From the NCBI RefSeq assembly GCF_041381155.1, contig NC_091143.1, positions 41,990,996 through 42,054,995 of the forward strand: 64,000 bases of DNA, given 5' to 3'. Position numbers and translations under genes: made by a program. Below the pieces are notes generated by a model. That model saw only the letters and a list, made by a program, of their open reading frames with translations, was not told the DNA's origin and made no database searches. Of this stretch, positions 1 through 11,759 are shown in pieces. Source of the stretch: Argopecten irradians (lineage: Eukaryota; Mollusca; Bivalvia; Pectinida; Pectinidae). The first letter of the stretch is position 1. Each line of letters opens with the position of its first letter.

Positions 1-2141
1 GTAACACTGTTTTATCATTGTGGTAACACTGTTTTATCATTGTGGTAACATTGATGCGCTATTTCATCAATTGAAATGTCACTTAGTAAAGTACTAGATT
101 TATACAAACCTGTTTTCTGCATACATCACATACATGTTAGTAAACGGTGTCCGAGTTAAATATATTCCATAAAGCATTTTGTTGTCAAAATATGTGAGCG
201 ACACTATTCCGGATTTGCATATTACAGAGTTATCTGCACATGCGGGTAGGTATTGATTGCGACGTCATGTTTTTGCGAGCGTAACGTCATACTTTTCAGA
301 GAAAATGACGTGAATTGCGCTCACAAAATAATGATGTGACAATTGATACCTACCCGCAATGGAGCTAACTCTGTAATATGCAATGACGGAATATAATAAT
401 CTATATACAGGAAGAGTTAGTTTCCTTGTGATTAGTTCGAATGTTAATTCTGGGAGAGTGAGATCTCAGAAATATTTTTGAACATCTAATAAGTTTATGA
501 TTTCTTACTTGATAAATTAAAAGTCATTTATGCTGTGTCAAAAATAATTCAAAAGAATGAATCTCAAAAAGTTCAAGGTGGGCACATCAAAATTTTAATG
601 GAATTCTGACTACCGCTATTTTGTACAGCGGTTTTATATTATTCATAATTCAGCAGGCAGAAGTCCGACAACATGAGTCACAGTGATGTCGGCTCTATTG
701 CAGAAACATTAAATCAAAGAGATAAAATATGAAGTCTCCTTTGTGGAGTTATCTACCCTTGACATAACAAACACAGATGTTATTTCAATCTCTTTTTTAT
801 GCAATTCTTTACTTTTGTGTATGCCAAGTTTGCCCTGTCCATCCAAAGTATGCTTATGTCTAATGTAATGCTATGTAAAAAATACTTTCCGTCCATTTCA
901 ATTTTCTTTCATTTAAATTTTATATAAATATTGATGTTATATTTTGCTTTTTAAATGTTACACATTCCTTTTCATTTTCGATTGTATCAAAGGTTTATTA
1001 AAATACTGTAAATATTATATATATATCTGTGGGCCAAAGTGTGACTGTGTGTTATACAAACTAATTTAAATTTTCTATAGAAATTTTCATTATATATTTA
1101 TGTTTTTAACTTAAATGTTTAGATAGACAGGCACCAACACTACAATATACCAAACTAGTATTGCATTTGGTTGCGATTTGTTACATGTTTAATCCTCATG
1201 GTAAATATCATATATAGTGAAAGATATGTTCATGTTAAATATTGTTAAATTAAATGTACACATTACATTTTATTATTGAAAATGAAATTGTCATTATGAA
1301 ATGTTTCAAACTTTTTGAGTTTTCTTTTACCATCCTATAGGATACTAAAAACAAACTTTCGCCCGCAGCTACTAAATTTCACGATTTCCATTTCAAAACA
1401 AATTTGCGAAGATTAACATTTGCAGATTTAAAAATTGAACAGAAATTCCTATCTTTATTAGAAATGCTGTAGATACCCAGTATTCATTTCTGGATATATA
1501 ACTTTTACGAAATTACTTGGATCGCAAAATTTGTGAAAGTATATCACACACGAAAGAAAGTTGGGTTTATAGTATCAAGCATGGTTACACCAGATTTGTT
1601 TGTACTACATTTGTACGTCTGGACTGTGATCAGGGTCACATTCTGGTGACCTTTGGAGTTAGCCAATGAGCGTGGTCAGGTCTCCTTTAAACTTTTCAGT
1701 GTTACTTCAACATCAGAAATTCAGATAATGAGAGTCCCAAGCCGCAATAACTACTGTAACGTAAACTATGGTTTTTGCCATTTCTTCACTGCAAAGAGCA
1801 AATTGAAACCCAGAATAGTTTTAGATTACATTTTATTTTGCACCTCTCGTTTACTCTCTACAAAGAGGCCTAATGGTTAAGGTGTCCAACATCCTACAAG
1901 CACTTCAACTCTGCACATTTTGATGGCTTTAGTTCATAATCATGAACATATCATAGTCATGAACACAAACTCTGGAAAGAAGTTTCCATGGACTTCACAA
2001 AACTGCAAGTCAGTGTTTTTGCTTCTACCAAACTCAAAGAAAGTACAACAGAACAATACTTTCCCGACATCAGGAGACACATGCTGTCAACTCCTATATG
2101 GATGGACAGGCTTATCAATATCCAATTGAACTTAGACTTGG
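1..2141. other. Intergenic region, no gene recognised
   Basis: AT-rich sequence with no reading frame I can assign. It opens with a 22-bp unit (GTAACACTGTTTTATCATTG plus TG) repeated about 2.3 times at 1-55. A foldback element sits at 207-391 and is listed separately. The short open frames around 1.65-2.3 kb show no recognisable domain. Confidence 0.5.
207..391. mobile_element. Foldback MITE-like palindrome
   Basis: The left half (TTCCGGATTTGCATATTACA and onward, through GCGGGTAGGTATTGATTG) is answered in reverse complement by the right half (CAATTGATACCTACCCGC, then TCTGTAATATGCAATGACGG). The arms are about 85-90 bp and meet near the TTTTCAGAGAAAATGACG segment, so almost the whole element is palindromic. 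There is no coding capacity. This is typical of short non-autonomous foldback DNA elements; the family is unknown. Confidence 0.6.
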
Positions 2142-2235
2142 TCACATAAGTCTTTGTAGATGCAGCAGAACACTAGCCATGTTATTGTCTTCAAGGCAAC
2201 CTCTTAGGTGTACAGCTGGAGCTGGATCAGTATTC
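2142..2235 (-). CDS. Candidate alternative terminal exon of the downstream TRMT1 gene
   Basis: On the minus strand, a good acceptor (CTTACTTTTAG) at 2236-2237 opens a 94-nt frame. It encodes NTDPAPAVHLRGCLEDNNMA and a short leucine-rich tail, ending in TGA at 2142-2144. Its entry phase matches a weak donor (AA|GTGAAA) just before the stop of the preceding TRMT1 exon at 2612-2704, so an alternative C-terminus is possible. I do not recognise this tail from other TRMT1 proteins. It could be the end of an unrelated transcript or chance. Low confidence. Confidence 0.25.
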
Positions 2236-2611
2236 CTAAAAGTAAGGATTTCCAAAGATTACAATAAAATGAATCCAAAACTAGGGTATACATGGCTTAA
2301 TACCTTTATAGCATCACATGAACTACCACCATAATCTGCAGATGATTTTCTTTAACAAGGAAGTCTTCAATGTTATTATGATTCAGATCATTGGTACTCT
2401 TGGTTTTCTCTCTTTAAAAATGTCTTCAGAAATAGACCTTGAAATGTGATGCAATCATTCTCAAAGACATAATAATTTTGACCTGAAACACAGGCATTGA
2501 CAAATCATGTGAACACGAACTAGATAAGGAAATGACAGTAGCCGTCTTGTTACTAACCTGGTAACTTATGGTATCCATTCTAGATACATGTACCCTCGAT
2601 CTTTTATCCTT

Positions 2612-5600
2612 TCACTTGGATCCAAGATTCTTCTCTGAATGATGTTGGGCTATATGCTGTCCTTCAGATTGATGTTCAGAGCCAGGATGAGGTTCAAGCG
2701 GCTTCTGAAACAATGAGGGAATTGAAGATTTATAAAATGTATTTTAAGCTTGTTACATTCAATAACACTATTAGTAACTATTGTTATTATTCAAACATTC
2801 AGTAATCAGGGATGCATTTCTTGCTTTTTCATTGGATTTTTTCATCCTTTTATTAAACCATATTTATGAGAGACAAGTCATGTCAAATGTGATTTAAAAC
2901 ATCATGAATGACCTTTATGAACCAATCTTATTAAAATTTGATGTTCAGTATCAAGGTAATAGTGTTTTTAAACACAAGAGGGAGCTGGTTTACCTTTCAT
3001 TAGTTGAAAGATTCCCTCACTTTACTGATAGGATCACTCACATCCCTGAGTAATACTTGACTTAAATCTTATTCCAGATCCAATACACAATACCATATGC
3101 ATCCTCCTTATAAGGCCAAAAAAAAATATATGTCTGTTTAGGGTTACATTCCCCCAAAAAATAGGGTCGGTAGGTCAGATTTTTTTTAGTGTCTTTCACT
3201 CTAAAATAATGGCCGGAACAGGAGTCTGAGATCAAAATCCAGACTTTTAACATTTCGAAGAAAAGTGGGGAAAAAATTAGAGTCAGGGGTTAAAAAATTA
3301 GGGTTGGTTGGGTAACTCTAAACAGACATTTTTTTTTTTGCCAAACCAAACTGTTAAATCACATGGCCGAGTGTCCTACAACTAGACATCCTTCACCTTG
3401 TGACCCTTCTCTCATCAGTCTGAATGTATAGTATATACCACCTACAGACTTTAGTGCCTCAATTATGACCTACATCTCACAGAAATTGCTATAACCAAAT
3501 TATCCAATCTTACCTTTGATTCCCTAGATTTGACACTCGATCTTTTGGCCATTGACATCGGTCCCCAATATTTCTCTGGATTCATTTGGTAACGAAGTAG
3601 TTTCTTACTTTTAGATTCCTGTTTAGCTCCAGGATGCTGGTCGAATGACACATCAAGAACTGGGTCCTGGGACAGAATATTGGCTGCAACTGATCCAGGC
3701 ACAAGTCTCAACTGCCTCGCAGGATGTAGTTTCTCCCATGATCGTATAATATCCTATAAGATGTTCATTACAAATAATACAACTGTGGTGCTAAGGACTA
3801 CATATATATTATTTATGAAATCAGTGACAAATGATGTTATTAAAACATACATGTCTATAACATAATTTGTCAATTTACATATAATCCCATCAGTAATCTT
3901 GGGAGTAGTAGGTAGTTCAAAATTGAGACAATCAGAAAAGGGAAATAACTCTTCAATAATGCTTACACAAGCACAATAACATAATTAGCACTAACATTGT
4001 CATATTAAGAAAATTGTTTATAATGTTAAAGATGCTCCACCGCCGACAGAGCATAATTAAAAAAAAAGGATTTTCATCATTTGAACAATATTTGATGTTC
4101 AATCTTGTATATATATGTTTAATTAACACAAAATAATAGATGCTAATTTATTTTGCTTTCAATGCAATCACTTAATTTCACACAGGACACAGTGCTGAGG
4201 AATTTTTCGGGATGCAATTAGCTATTTTTCATATTTTCATTTTAAGTAAAATGAGAAGCTTGAACTTTTCAGTGGTGGTAATGGTGTAAAGTAAATAACT
4301 TTTGTAATCGAAAAAAAAATATACTTATTCGTCTGCTTCTGTTTTTGATAGAGGAAAAAAATACTGTTTGTCAGCAGTGGAGCACCTTTAATCCATGACT
4401 TATAAATGGAAGTAGTAGAGTGAAATTGAAAAGAATTCAATTTAGAGTTGTAGGTCACTGCATGGTGATGGGTCATTGGTAATAAATTTCATACGATGTT
4501 GGATCAGTTGCAGTGAATAGTTTCACAAAAACACACTGATGAAGAAAGTGGATCTTAGTTACCCAGATGTCCCTGTTTGAAGCATTGGTCTTGATAGAAT
4601 TCTGTTCTGCATGAGACATGGACACTTCAAAGCCAGCATTTAACAAAGCAGACCTACAAAAGAAAATATGAGTGCAGAATCCTTGTCTTTCTTAAAATCT
4701 TAAAAACACAACAACTACTGGATCAGACAGTCAGAACCCTTAAGTCTATCTATCATGTTTGCTGTTAGTTATAATGCGGTTCATGAGCCAATAATTCCCC
4801 TAGTCTGAAAGGGTAATATTACTATGTTTTACTGTATCAGTAACCCGATCATTACAGAACAACCAGTTTGAACAACTGTAAAAGTAACTATAAGACAGAC
4901 CCGCAGATTTGAACTCATTCACCCCAGAAGACACATTTGGGCTCTTCTAAATCAAAGACTGGACCAGACCATTATGAAATTTTAGGGGTGAACGAGTTAT
5001 CATAGGCCTTTGAAGTTTTTAAACAACATAAAATCATCAAGCCAGTCATTTCAAAAATTAAAAATTATGGTCCAAACATAGCACGAAAAATCCTTTGATG
5101 TTAGAAATCTTTTACTAAGAGAGATAAGTTTGAAAAATATCATGGTTATCCTTACATAAACATTTGCTGCTTCATCTGTGAAATGTGGACTGCCTTGCAC
5201 AAATCTTCAATCAAATAATACATAGGACTGTCTTGGAGCTCTTCACTGATCAGACTAAGCATGCCCATTATTCTCCTGTGTGTCTGAAAGTCATCTTTGT
5301 TCTCCTGAACATAATTAATCACCTTGTTCACAAAATCCACATCGTGAAGTCTGTCCGCCCATACGGGACCAACCACTTGATGTCTTTGATTACAATGTTC
5401 ACATTTATCGGAGACAGGAGGTCCATATTCCGCGACTATGTGAAAGGCATTTCTTTTGGGAATTTTTCTGGCGAGTTTCTGAAGTGTAAAAGATCCACAA
5501 CCCATACAATGATAAACATTACCAAATTTCAAAGATGAGAGTTTTACTTTTTCTGCACTTTCGAAAACTCTTACAAAAACTCTGATATAGAAATCTGCTC

Positions 5601-6477
5601 TAATTGATATCATTGGCACAATATATCGTGTGTACTTGTTAGCTGTGGTCTCGATAGATTGGAGGAGAATACGGAGGGCCATTTCTTTACAGTATGATGA
5701 CTTGTGCGACATGGTCCCATATCTTGCCCGACAACTTTCTGGATTGTTTCCGCACAATACAGCCATATCTGTACATGTCACACATAATAGACCACCTTCA
5801 TTGATGGACTGCACTGCCGCATCGAGAAATTGTGCTGGACTTCCATATGGATCAACGTCAATCACATCAAATGCCTCATCAGTTCCTTTGCTCATGTGCA
5901 TTACCATAGAGGCATCACCGAGACTGGAAGTCACAAGATGGTCAAGTTTATTCCTTTCAATATTTTTCTGTATAATATCTACAGCAGCTTTATCAAAATC
6001 GTTTGTCACAATCCTTTTCACTCCTGGAACTTCCAACCCAAACCTGATAGATCGAAGTCCTGATGCCGAAAGGCCTTCCAAAATGGATATTTCATTCTCA
6101 TATTTCTTACCTGCTTGAATAATCTCATCATCATGTGAGGTTTCTTTTGTGGACCTTCTATCACTATTTCCTTGGAATGTTTTAGTCAAATACTGTCCTT
6201 TTTTGAATTTGCCGTCCTTTATCTCCTGTTGACGTATTTGGACAAAGTTTGCTACAGCAGCCACGGTTAGATCCCTTCCAAACTCTTGGACAGGGTTGTA
6301 GAATACACAACTTGGCTGGAGGATTTCTGCCTTCCCTTCATTGATTATTTTGTATTCAGATACATCTCCTAACTTGTTCCCATTGAAGCTATTACAATTG
6401 ATGTGAAATTGTACAATTCTAATAGTCCTTCTGGGAAATGACTGAAGCCGCAGTCTAGAAATTGACTGAAACAGCAT
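2612..6477 (-). CDS. TRMT1: TRMT1 copy A, tRNA (guanine26-N2)-dimethyltransferase, probably mitochondrial form
   Basis: Dimethylates G26 of tRNAs using S-adenosylmethionine. Exons read 6477-5156, 4653-4563, 3753-3514 and 2704-2612; all junctions are GT-AG and stay in frame, giving 581 residues. The first exon alone carries the catalytic core: SAM motif EGLSASG (residues 134-140), catalytic-type DPYG (209-212), then two CxxC pairs (C324/C327 and C359/C362). Later exons carry the C-terminal SWEK and NPEKYWGP segments seen in animal TRMT1. The start at 6477 has A at -3. Residues 1-33 are arginine-rich, hydrophobic and free of acidic residues, like a mitochondrial presequence. The CCCH zinc finger found at the end of human TRMT1 was not seen. 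A second TRMT1 lies 9.9 kb upstream. Confidence 0.93.
3130..3331. mobile_element. MITE in TRMT1-A last intron
   Basis: Terminal inverted repeats ATGTCTGTTTAGGGTTAC and GTAACTCTAAACAGACAT bound about 200 bp with A/T tracts and no coding sequence. It lies between the exons at 3514 and 2704. Non-autonomous DNA element; family not determined. Confidence 0.65.
4026..4391. mobile_element. TTAA-flanked MITE (piggyBac-type target site)
   Basis: TTAA at 4026-4029 and 4088-type flank at 4388-4391 bracket inverted ends AGATGCTCCACCGCCGACA and TGTCAGCAGTGGAGCACCT. The 358-bp interior is AT-rich and non-coding. A TTAA target duplication is the hallmark of piggyBac-group transposons. It lies in the TRMT1-A intron between exons 4563-4653 and 3514-3753. 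Confidence 0.65.
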
Positions 6478-6591
6478 TGTTGACTTCTGGCATAGATTGA
6501 CACTGCAAATGGAAAAAATAACATTGTATTACACTGTACAAGGTGTTGTATTCTGTATTGTCTACATTAATTATTTGTAAATTAAGTCCTA

Positions 6592-7062
6592 CAGTGACAT
6601 CAATGACCAATCTCTCCCAGAGTGCATTGCGGTCCCCACATATCACCTCTGTAAACGGCTCATGGAAATTTCAAGATTCTTGAAAAACATACAGTATACT
6701 GTATTTCAGATACATACTAAATTCTTAAATACATATTGTAAGTTTCCTTTTGTATCAATTTCCTGTAAACAACTGTCAGTTCTGACATATCATAAATTGA
6801 TCAAACCAAACAATTATGGATTATTTTGCGGATACACTAGATTTACTTGTAAGCATTAAAATAGTCACAATTTGCATATGACTTCTGCCGTTTCAAAAAC
6901 AATTACATTGACATCATATATAAAGGGGGTGCAATGTATTAAACAATCATCATTACATAATATTCTGTGACCCAAGGTCAGCAGATAGCCAGTACATGAG
7001 CTGTTGACAGAGGTGAATGTGGAGACCGCAATGAACTCTGGGAGAGATTGACCAATGATATG
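6592..7062. repeat. Inverted repeat upstream of TRMT1-A
   Basis: About 72 bp at 6592-6665 (containing CAATCTCTCCCAGAGTGCAT) returns inverted at 6987-7062 (GAACTCTGGGAGAGATTGAC) at roughly 80% identity. The spacer is about 320 bp. The first arm starts 115 bp upstream of the TRMT1-A start codon, so it lies within the likely promoter or 5' UTR. Part of the spacer (GGATTATTTTGCGGATACAC) recurs near 57.58 kb, so it is a dispersed family. Confidence 0.6.
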
Positions 7063-7189
7063 GTTGATTCATCTGTAACATTGAACTGTATGCTTTTTTT
7101 ATCATAACATTTATTTTGTAAAACTGAATTAGGTTTAATGCTATTTACTACAGTATGAAGGAGCTCAAGATGTCCTATCAATAATACAT

Positions 7190-7800
7190 AGCATAAATGT
7201 ATTAAAAAACACCCCCTATATTAGCTGCAATAGTGTAGCTCAAAAGACTTTTAGACAGAAAATGGTGTCATCTTTAGAGCTACAATTGGCACCTATATAT
7301 TACTGCTAATGGAGCAAAGTAATGATTATGCAAACCACTATAAAACATTTGTTTGCATTTTATCGTACTTGTTTGATATCACCAACCTACTAGGCAATAA
7401 AACTGAACCACATAAAATATCAAATTCTCATCGAGGCATTATTTTTTTACATAATACATATGGAGGTCTTTCTGAAGGGTATTTATACGGCAAGTCTACA
7501 AATTGTGAATTTGACATCTTGTGTGCGGTACGGTAGATATTAAGAATGGTGGTTATGTTTGTTTTTGCAAAAATGATATGTAATTGCATGTATACGCAAA
7601 AAATAATTGGAAACCTACAAAAAAGTATAGAAAACTCTGCCCGAGTGATTTTCGGAGGCAGTGCTCCACTACGTCACATAGGGACCAATTCGTACCCATC
7701 CGAAAGGTATAGTAGGCCGAGTACGTATATTCGTTCTACTCCTATATACAATATATAAAAAGAATACAGTATATTGGGTGTATTTGTTTTATATTTATGC
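7190..7800. other. Intergenic, nothing recognised
   Basis: AT-rich sequence between the TRMT1-A promoter repeat and the SINE-like pair. The short open frames have no recognisable domains. Confidence 0.4.
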
Positions 7801-7814
7801 TACATGTGTAACAG

Positions 7815-8200
7815 GACGAGAGTAGTGTGCCACCACCCAGGACTTACTGGTCAGACGCTCTACGGACTGAGATAAAGGGAAATTTGATCCCTCTAGCGCG
7901 AAGAGAGAGGGGGACCATATATCACTGTGTACAATTCAAGCCTACTACACTACTCCCCCCTTTCGTGTTCGTCTTCAAACACAGACAAACCAGGTTTTGT
8001 CCAGAATAAATCTCTGAATCTCGAATACCTTTCGCTTGGAATGGTCTACGGGCCAAATGGCGATAATAGTGTGCCACCAGCCGGGCACAAACACGCAACC
8101 CCAGACTTACTGGTCAGCTGCTCTAAAGGGAAATTCCCCCTAACTCAAAGCTAGAAGGCGACCATATCATTATGTACAATCAAAACCAGCTACATATACA
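7815..8200 (-). repeat. Two head-to-tail tRNA-like SINE remnants
   Basis: Read on the minus strand, about 7818-7880 and 8060-8145 both contain an A-box-like stretch and the shared phrase CTGACCAGTAAGTC, then GGCTGGTGGCACAC (or GGGTGGTGGCACAC in the other copy). The first copy reads CTCAGTCCGTAGAGCGTCTG, like the D-arm of a tRNA. They are about 240 bp apart in the same orientation. Interpreted as degenerate tRNA-derived SINE heads. Confidence 0.45.
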
Positions 8201-8373
8201 TGTATATGTAGAAGAACAGGGAAAGACACATTCCTGTAGAGTCTCTGGCGTGGAAATCTATTTCTACTGACTGAGGCAAAGAAGCATGCTCCGCCAATGA
8301 GTGACAGAGACCGTATTGAACACTATTTACAAACCACACCGACCCGCTCCTTTTACATATATATATTATTACC

Positions 8374-8787
8374 AGAACGGGCCTGATCGCTCACCTGGTT
8401 TGTAATGCCATGTAATTTTCTGAATACAAGTTCATTGTTTCTTTTCTAAAGGAATTCGAACAATATTTACCTCTTATTCCCCTATTGGGCCCGCCCCTCC
8501 TGCCCTCAGGGGGTCAGAGCCAAAATTTATACAAGTTCTGTTCCCCTTCCCCCAAGGATGTTTGTGGCCAAATTTGGTATATAGAATTTACCTCTATTTT
8601 CCTACATTGGGCCCCACCCCACTTGCCCCCTGGGGATTAGAGCCAATATTTATACAAGATCTGTTCCTCTTCCCTCGAGGATGTTTGTGGTCGAATTTGG
8701 TTACAATCCATGCAGAACTCTATGACTAGTGGCGATTTAAAGGAAATGTTGACCGACGGACGGACGGACGGGCCAGGTGAGCTAAAT
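8374..8787. mobile_element. Short bivalve-type repeat with GCTCACCTG / CAGGTGAGC ends
   Basis: It starts AACGGGCCTGATCGCTCACC and ends with (GACG)n-rich sequence, then GGCCAGGTGAGCTAAA. Between are two diverged ~125-bp units (TTGGGCCC.. and CAAGGATGTTTGTGG repeated). The ends and layout match the larger element at 9387-11758, so it is a smaller relative. Confidence 0.6.
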
Positions 8788-9386
8788 ATGACATGCGATA
8801 TTTTTTTTTCTTTTTTTTTTTGACGATTCAATTGATTTAAAATAATTAGTATGTACAATTTTGGTCTACTTAACCTTTAAATAATTATCATATGGAACAT
8901 AAAAGTTCTATCCGATTGTCACTGATGCAAATTGTATCATTGTACATGTAAACAAACTTATGTGAAGTCGGTGTTGTACGCCTCATACAAACCTGTGACA
9001 ACAGCGAACAAGGGCATCGATCCGTGATGATCTTAACTTATGGGACATCAACTACCAACAATAAGTATTTTAGATTCCATATCACCATCGACTGTCAATG
9101 TATGAAGAAGAAACATGTAAACAACAAGCAAACAGCCCACGAGGATACAAACCGGATACGACAACTCTTCGTACCTTCAGAAATAAAAGAAACTTCCGGT
9201 TCTGGGTTGCTTCCTTTTATTGTAAGTGCGCGGTCTAAACGGACTTTACTCTTTTTTTAGACTGATGAAATGTTGCCGTTTTTATTTTATTACAATTTCA
9301 AAGGAAATCCTTATTTGAGGCTTAGAGCTAATAAAATAGAATAAAAAAGAGCAAAATAATACAAAAAATCATCATCAGAAAAGAAA

Positions 9387-11758
9387 ACAAGGGCCCAATG
9401 GGCCCGAATCGCTCACCTGCAATCTGGTAATTATACATGGTTCATACTTAACAAATAGAGTAAATAAGAATTTATATCATCCCTAAGCACATTAGAGGCC
9501 TCTTTGCCTCTTGGTTATTAAAAAGAAGTCGTTTAAAGATTTTAGCCTATTTGACCCCTGTGACCTTGAATGAAGGTCAAGGTCATTCTTTTGAACAAAC
9601 TTGGTAGCCCTTGATCCCAGCATGCCACAGGCCTAATATCAGGTCCCTATGCCTTTTGGTTTTTAAGAAGTCTTTTAAAGATTTTAGCCTATTTGACCCC
9701 TGTGACCTTGAATGAAAGTCAAGGTCATTCATTTGAACAAAATTTGTAGCGCTTCATCCCATCATGTCACATGCCCAATATCAGGTCTCTAGCCCTCTTG
9801 GTTATTAAGAAGAAGTTGTTTAAAGATTTTAGCCTATCTGACCCCTTTGACCTTGAATGAAGGTAAGGTCATTCATTCGAAAAAACTTGGTAGCCCTAGG
9901 CCTTGATCCCAGCATGCCATAGGCCCAATATCAGGTCCCTAGACTGTTTGGAAGAAGAAGTCGTTTAAATTTTTTAGCCTTTTTGACCCCTGCCCTTGAA
10001 TGAAAATCAAAGTCATTCATTTGAACTAGCTTGGTAGTCCTTCATCCCAGCATGTTACATGCCAAATATCGGGTCTCTAGGCCTCTTGGTTATGAAGCAG
10101 AAGTCTTAACAAGATATTTCAGCCTATTTGGTTTGGTTTGATTAGTTTAACGTCCTATTAACAGCCAGGATCATTTAAGGACGTGCCAGGTTTTTTGATG
10201 GAGGAAAGCCGGAGTACCTGGAGAAAAACCACCGACCAGCAGCCAGTACCTGGCAACTGCCCCACATGGGATTCGAACTCGCGACCCAGAGGTGGAGGGC
10301 ATGTGGTAATATGCCGGTACATCTTAACCACTCGGCCACCGCGGCCCCTTCAGCCTATTTGATCCCTGTGACCTTGAATGAAGGTCAATGTCATTCATTT
10401 GAACAAACTTGGTAGCCCTTGATTCCAGCATGCCTCAGGCCCAATATCAGGTCCCTAGGCTGTTTGGTTATTAAGAAGAAGTTGTTTAAAGATTTTCAAA
10501 AATTTGACCCCTGTGACCTTGAATAAAGGTCAAGGTCATTTATTTGAACAAACTTGGTAGCCCTTGATCCCAGCATGCCACAGGCCCAATATCACGTCCC
10601 TAGGCCTCTTGGTTATTAAGAAGAAGTTGTTTAAAGATTTTAGCCTATTTGACCCCTGTGACCTTGAATGAAAGTCAAGGTCATTCATTTTTTAACAAAC
10701 TTTGTAGCACTTCATCCCAGCATGTTACTTGCCAAATATTGGGTCCCTAGGCCTCTTGGTTATTAAGAAGAAGTTGTTTAAAGATTTTAGCCTATTTGAC
10801 CCCTGTGACCTTGAATGAAAGTCAAGGTCATTCATTTTTTAACAAACTTTGTAGCACTTCATCCCAGCATGTTACTTGCCAAATATTGGGTCTCTAGGCT
10901 TTTTGGTTATGAAGCAGAAGTCTTAACAAGATATTTCAGCCTATTTGATCCCTGTGACCTTGAATGAAGGTCAAGGTCATTCATTTGAACAAACTTGGTA
11001 GCACTCTATCCCAGTATGTCACAGGCCTAATATCAGGTTCCTAGGCCTCTTGGTTATTAAAAAGAAGTCGTTTAAAGATTTTAGCCTATTTGACTCCTGT
11101 GACCTTGAATGAAGGTCAAGGTCATTCATTTGAACAAACTTGGTAGCCCTTGATCCCAGCATGCCTCAGGCCCAATATCAGGTCCCTAGGCTGTTTGGTT
11201 TTAAGAAGAAGTCATTTAAAGATTTAAGCCTTTTTGACCCCTGTGACCTTGAATGAAGGTCAAGGTCATTCATTGGAACAAACTTGGTAGCCCTTCATCC
11301 CAGCATGTTACATGCCAAATATCGGGTCTCTAGGCCTCTTGGTTATGAAGCAGAAGTCTTAACAAGATATTTCAGCCTATTTGACCCCTGTGACCTTGAA
11401 TGAAGGTCAAGGTCATTCATTTGAACAAACTTGGTAGCCCTTCATCCCAGTATGTCACAGGCCCAATTTCAGGTCTCTAGGCCTCTTGGTTATTTAGAAG
11501 AAGTCTGTTAAAGATTTTCACCTATTTGACCCGTGACCTTGAATGAAGGTCAAGGCCATTCATTTGAACAAACTTGGTAGCCCTTCATCCCAGCATGCTA
11601 TAACTCAAATTTCAGGACTCTAGGTCTCCAAGTTTTGGAGAAGAAGTTGTTTAAATGGAAAAGTTGAAGCTGGACGGCCGGACGGCCGGACGACGGACAG
11701 ACGACGGACGCTGCACCATAGCATAAGCTCACTTGCCCTTTGGGCAGGTGAGCTAAAA
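9387..11758. mobile_element. Bivalve dispersed element carrying a ~150-bp satellite array
   Basis: The start is CAAGGGCCCAATGGGCCCGA then GCTCACCTGC. The end is (GGACGGCC)n and (GACGGAC)n, then a hairpin GCTCACTTGCCC-TTT-GGGCAGGTGAGC and CTAAAAA. The interior is roughly a dozen units of about 150 bp. Each unit contains CTCTTGGTTATTAAGAAGAA, TTTGACCCCTGTGACCTTGA and TGAAGGTCAAGGTCATTCAT. One unit is split by a SINE at 10127-10348. No coding sequence. The compact ends plus tandem core resemble Helitron-like 'pearl' elements described in oysters, but that link is inference. Confidence 0.75.
10127..10348 (-). mobile_element. tRNA-derived SINE, copy 1
   Basis: Read on the minus strand it opens GGCCGCGGTGGCCGAGTGGT (A box TGGCCGAGTGG), has GCGAGTTCGAATCCCATG (B box GTTCGAATCC), then a body ending CTGTTAATAGGACGTTAAAC. 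It interrupts a unit of the satellite array, so it is younger than the array. Other copies lie at 22.7, 34.1 and 50.4 kb, with fragments at 26.6, 29.6 and 35.3 kb. Confidence 0.85.
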
Positions 11759-11759
11759 A

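Noticed and set aside
5185-6118. Open frames of 77-162 residues on the plus strand across TRMT1-A (and similarly across TRMT1-B at 15.2-16.3 kb)
   Set aside because: Antisense shadows of the TRMT1 coding exons; no domain, and the same frames recur in both paralogues only because the genes are homologous.
10127-10348. True tRNA genes at the four SINE heads
   Set aside because: A and B boxes are present but the cloverleaf is not complete, and each is followed by the same ~120-bp body, as expected of a SINE.
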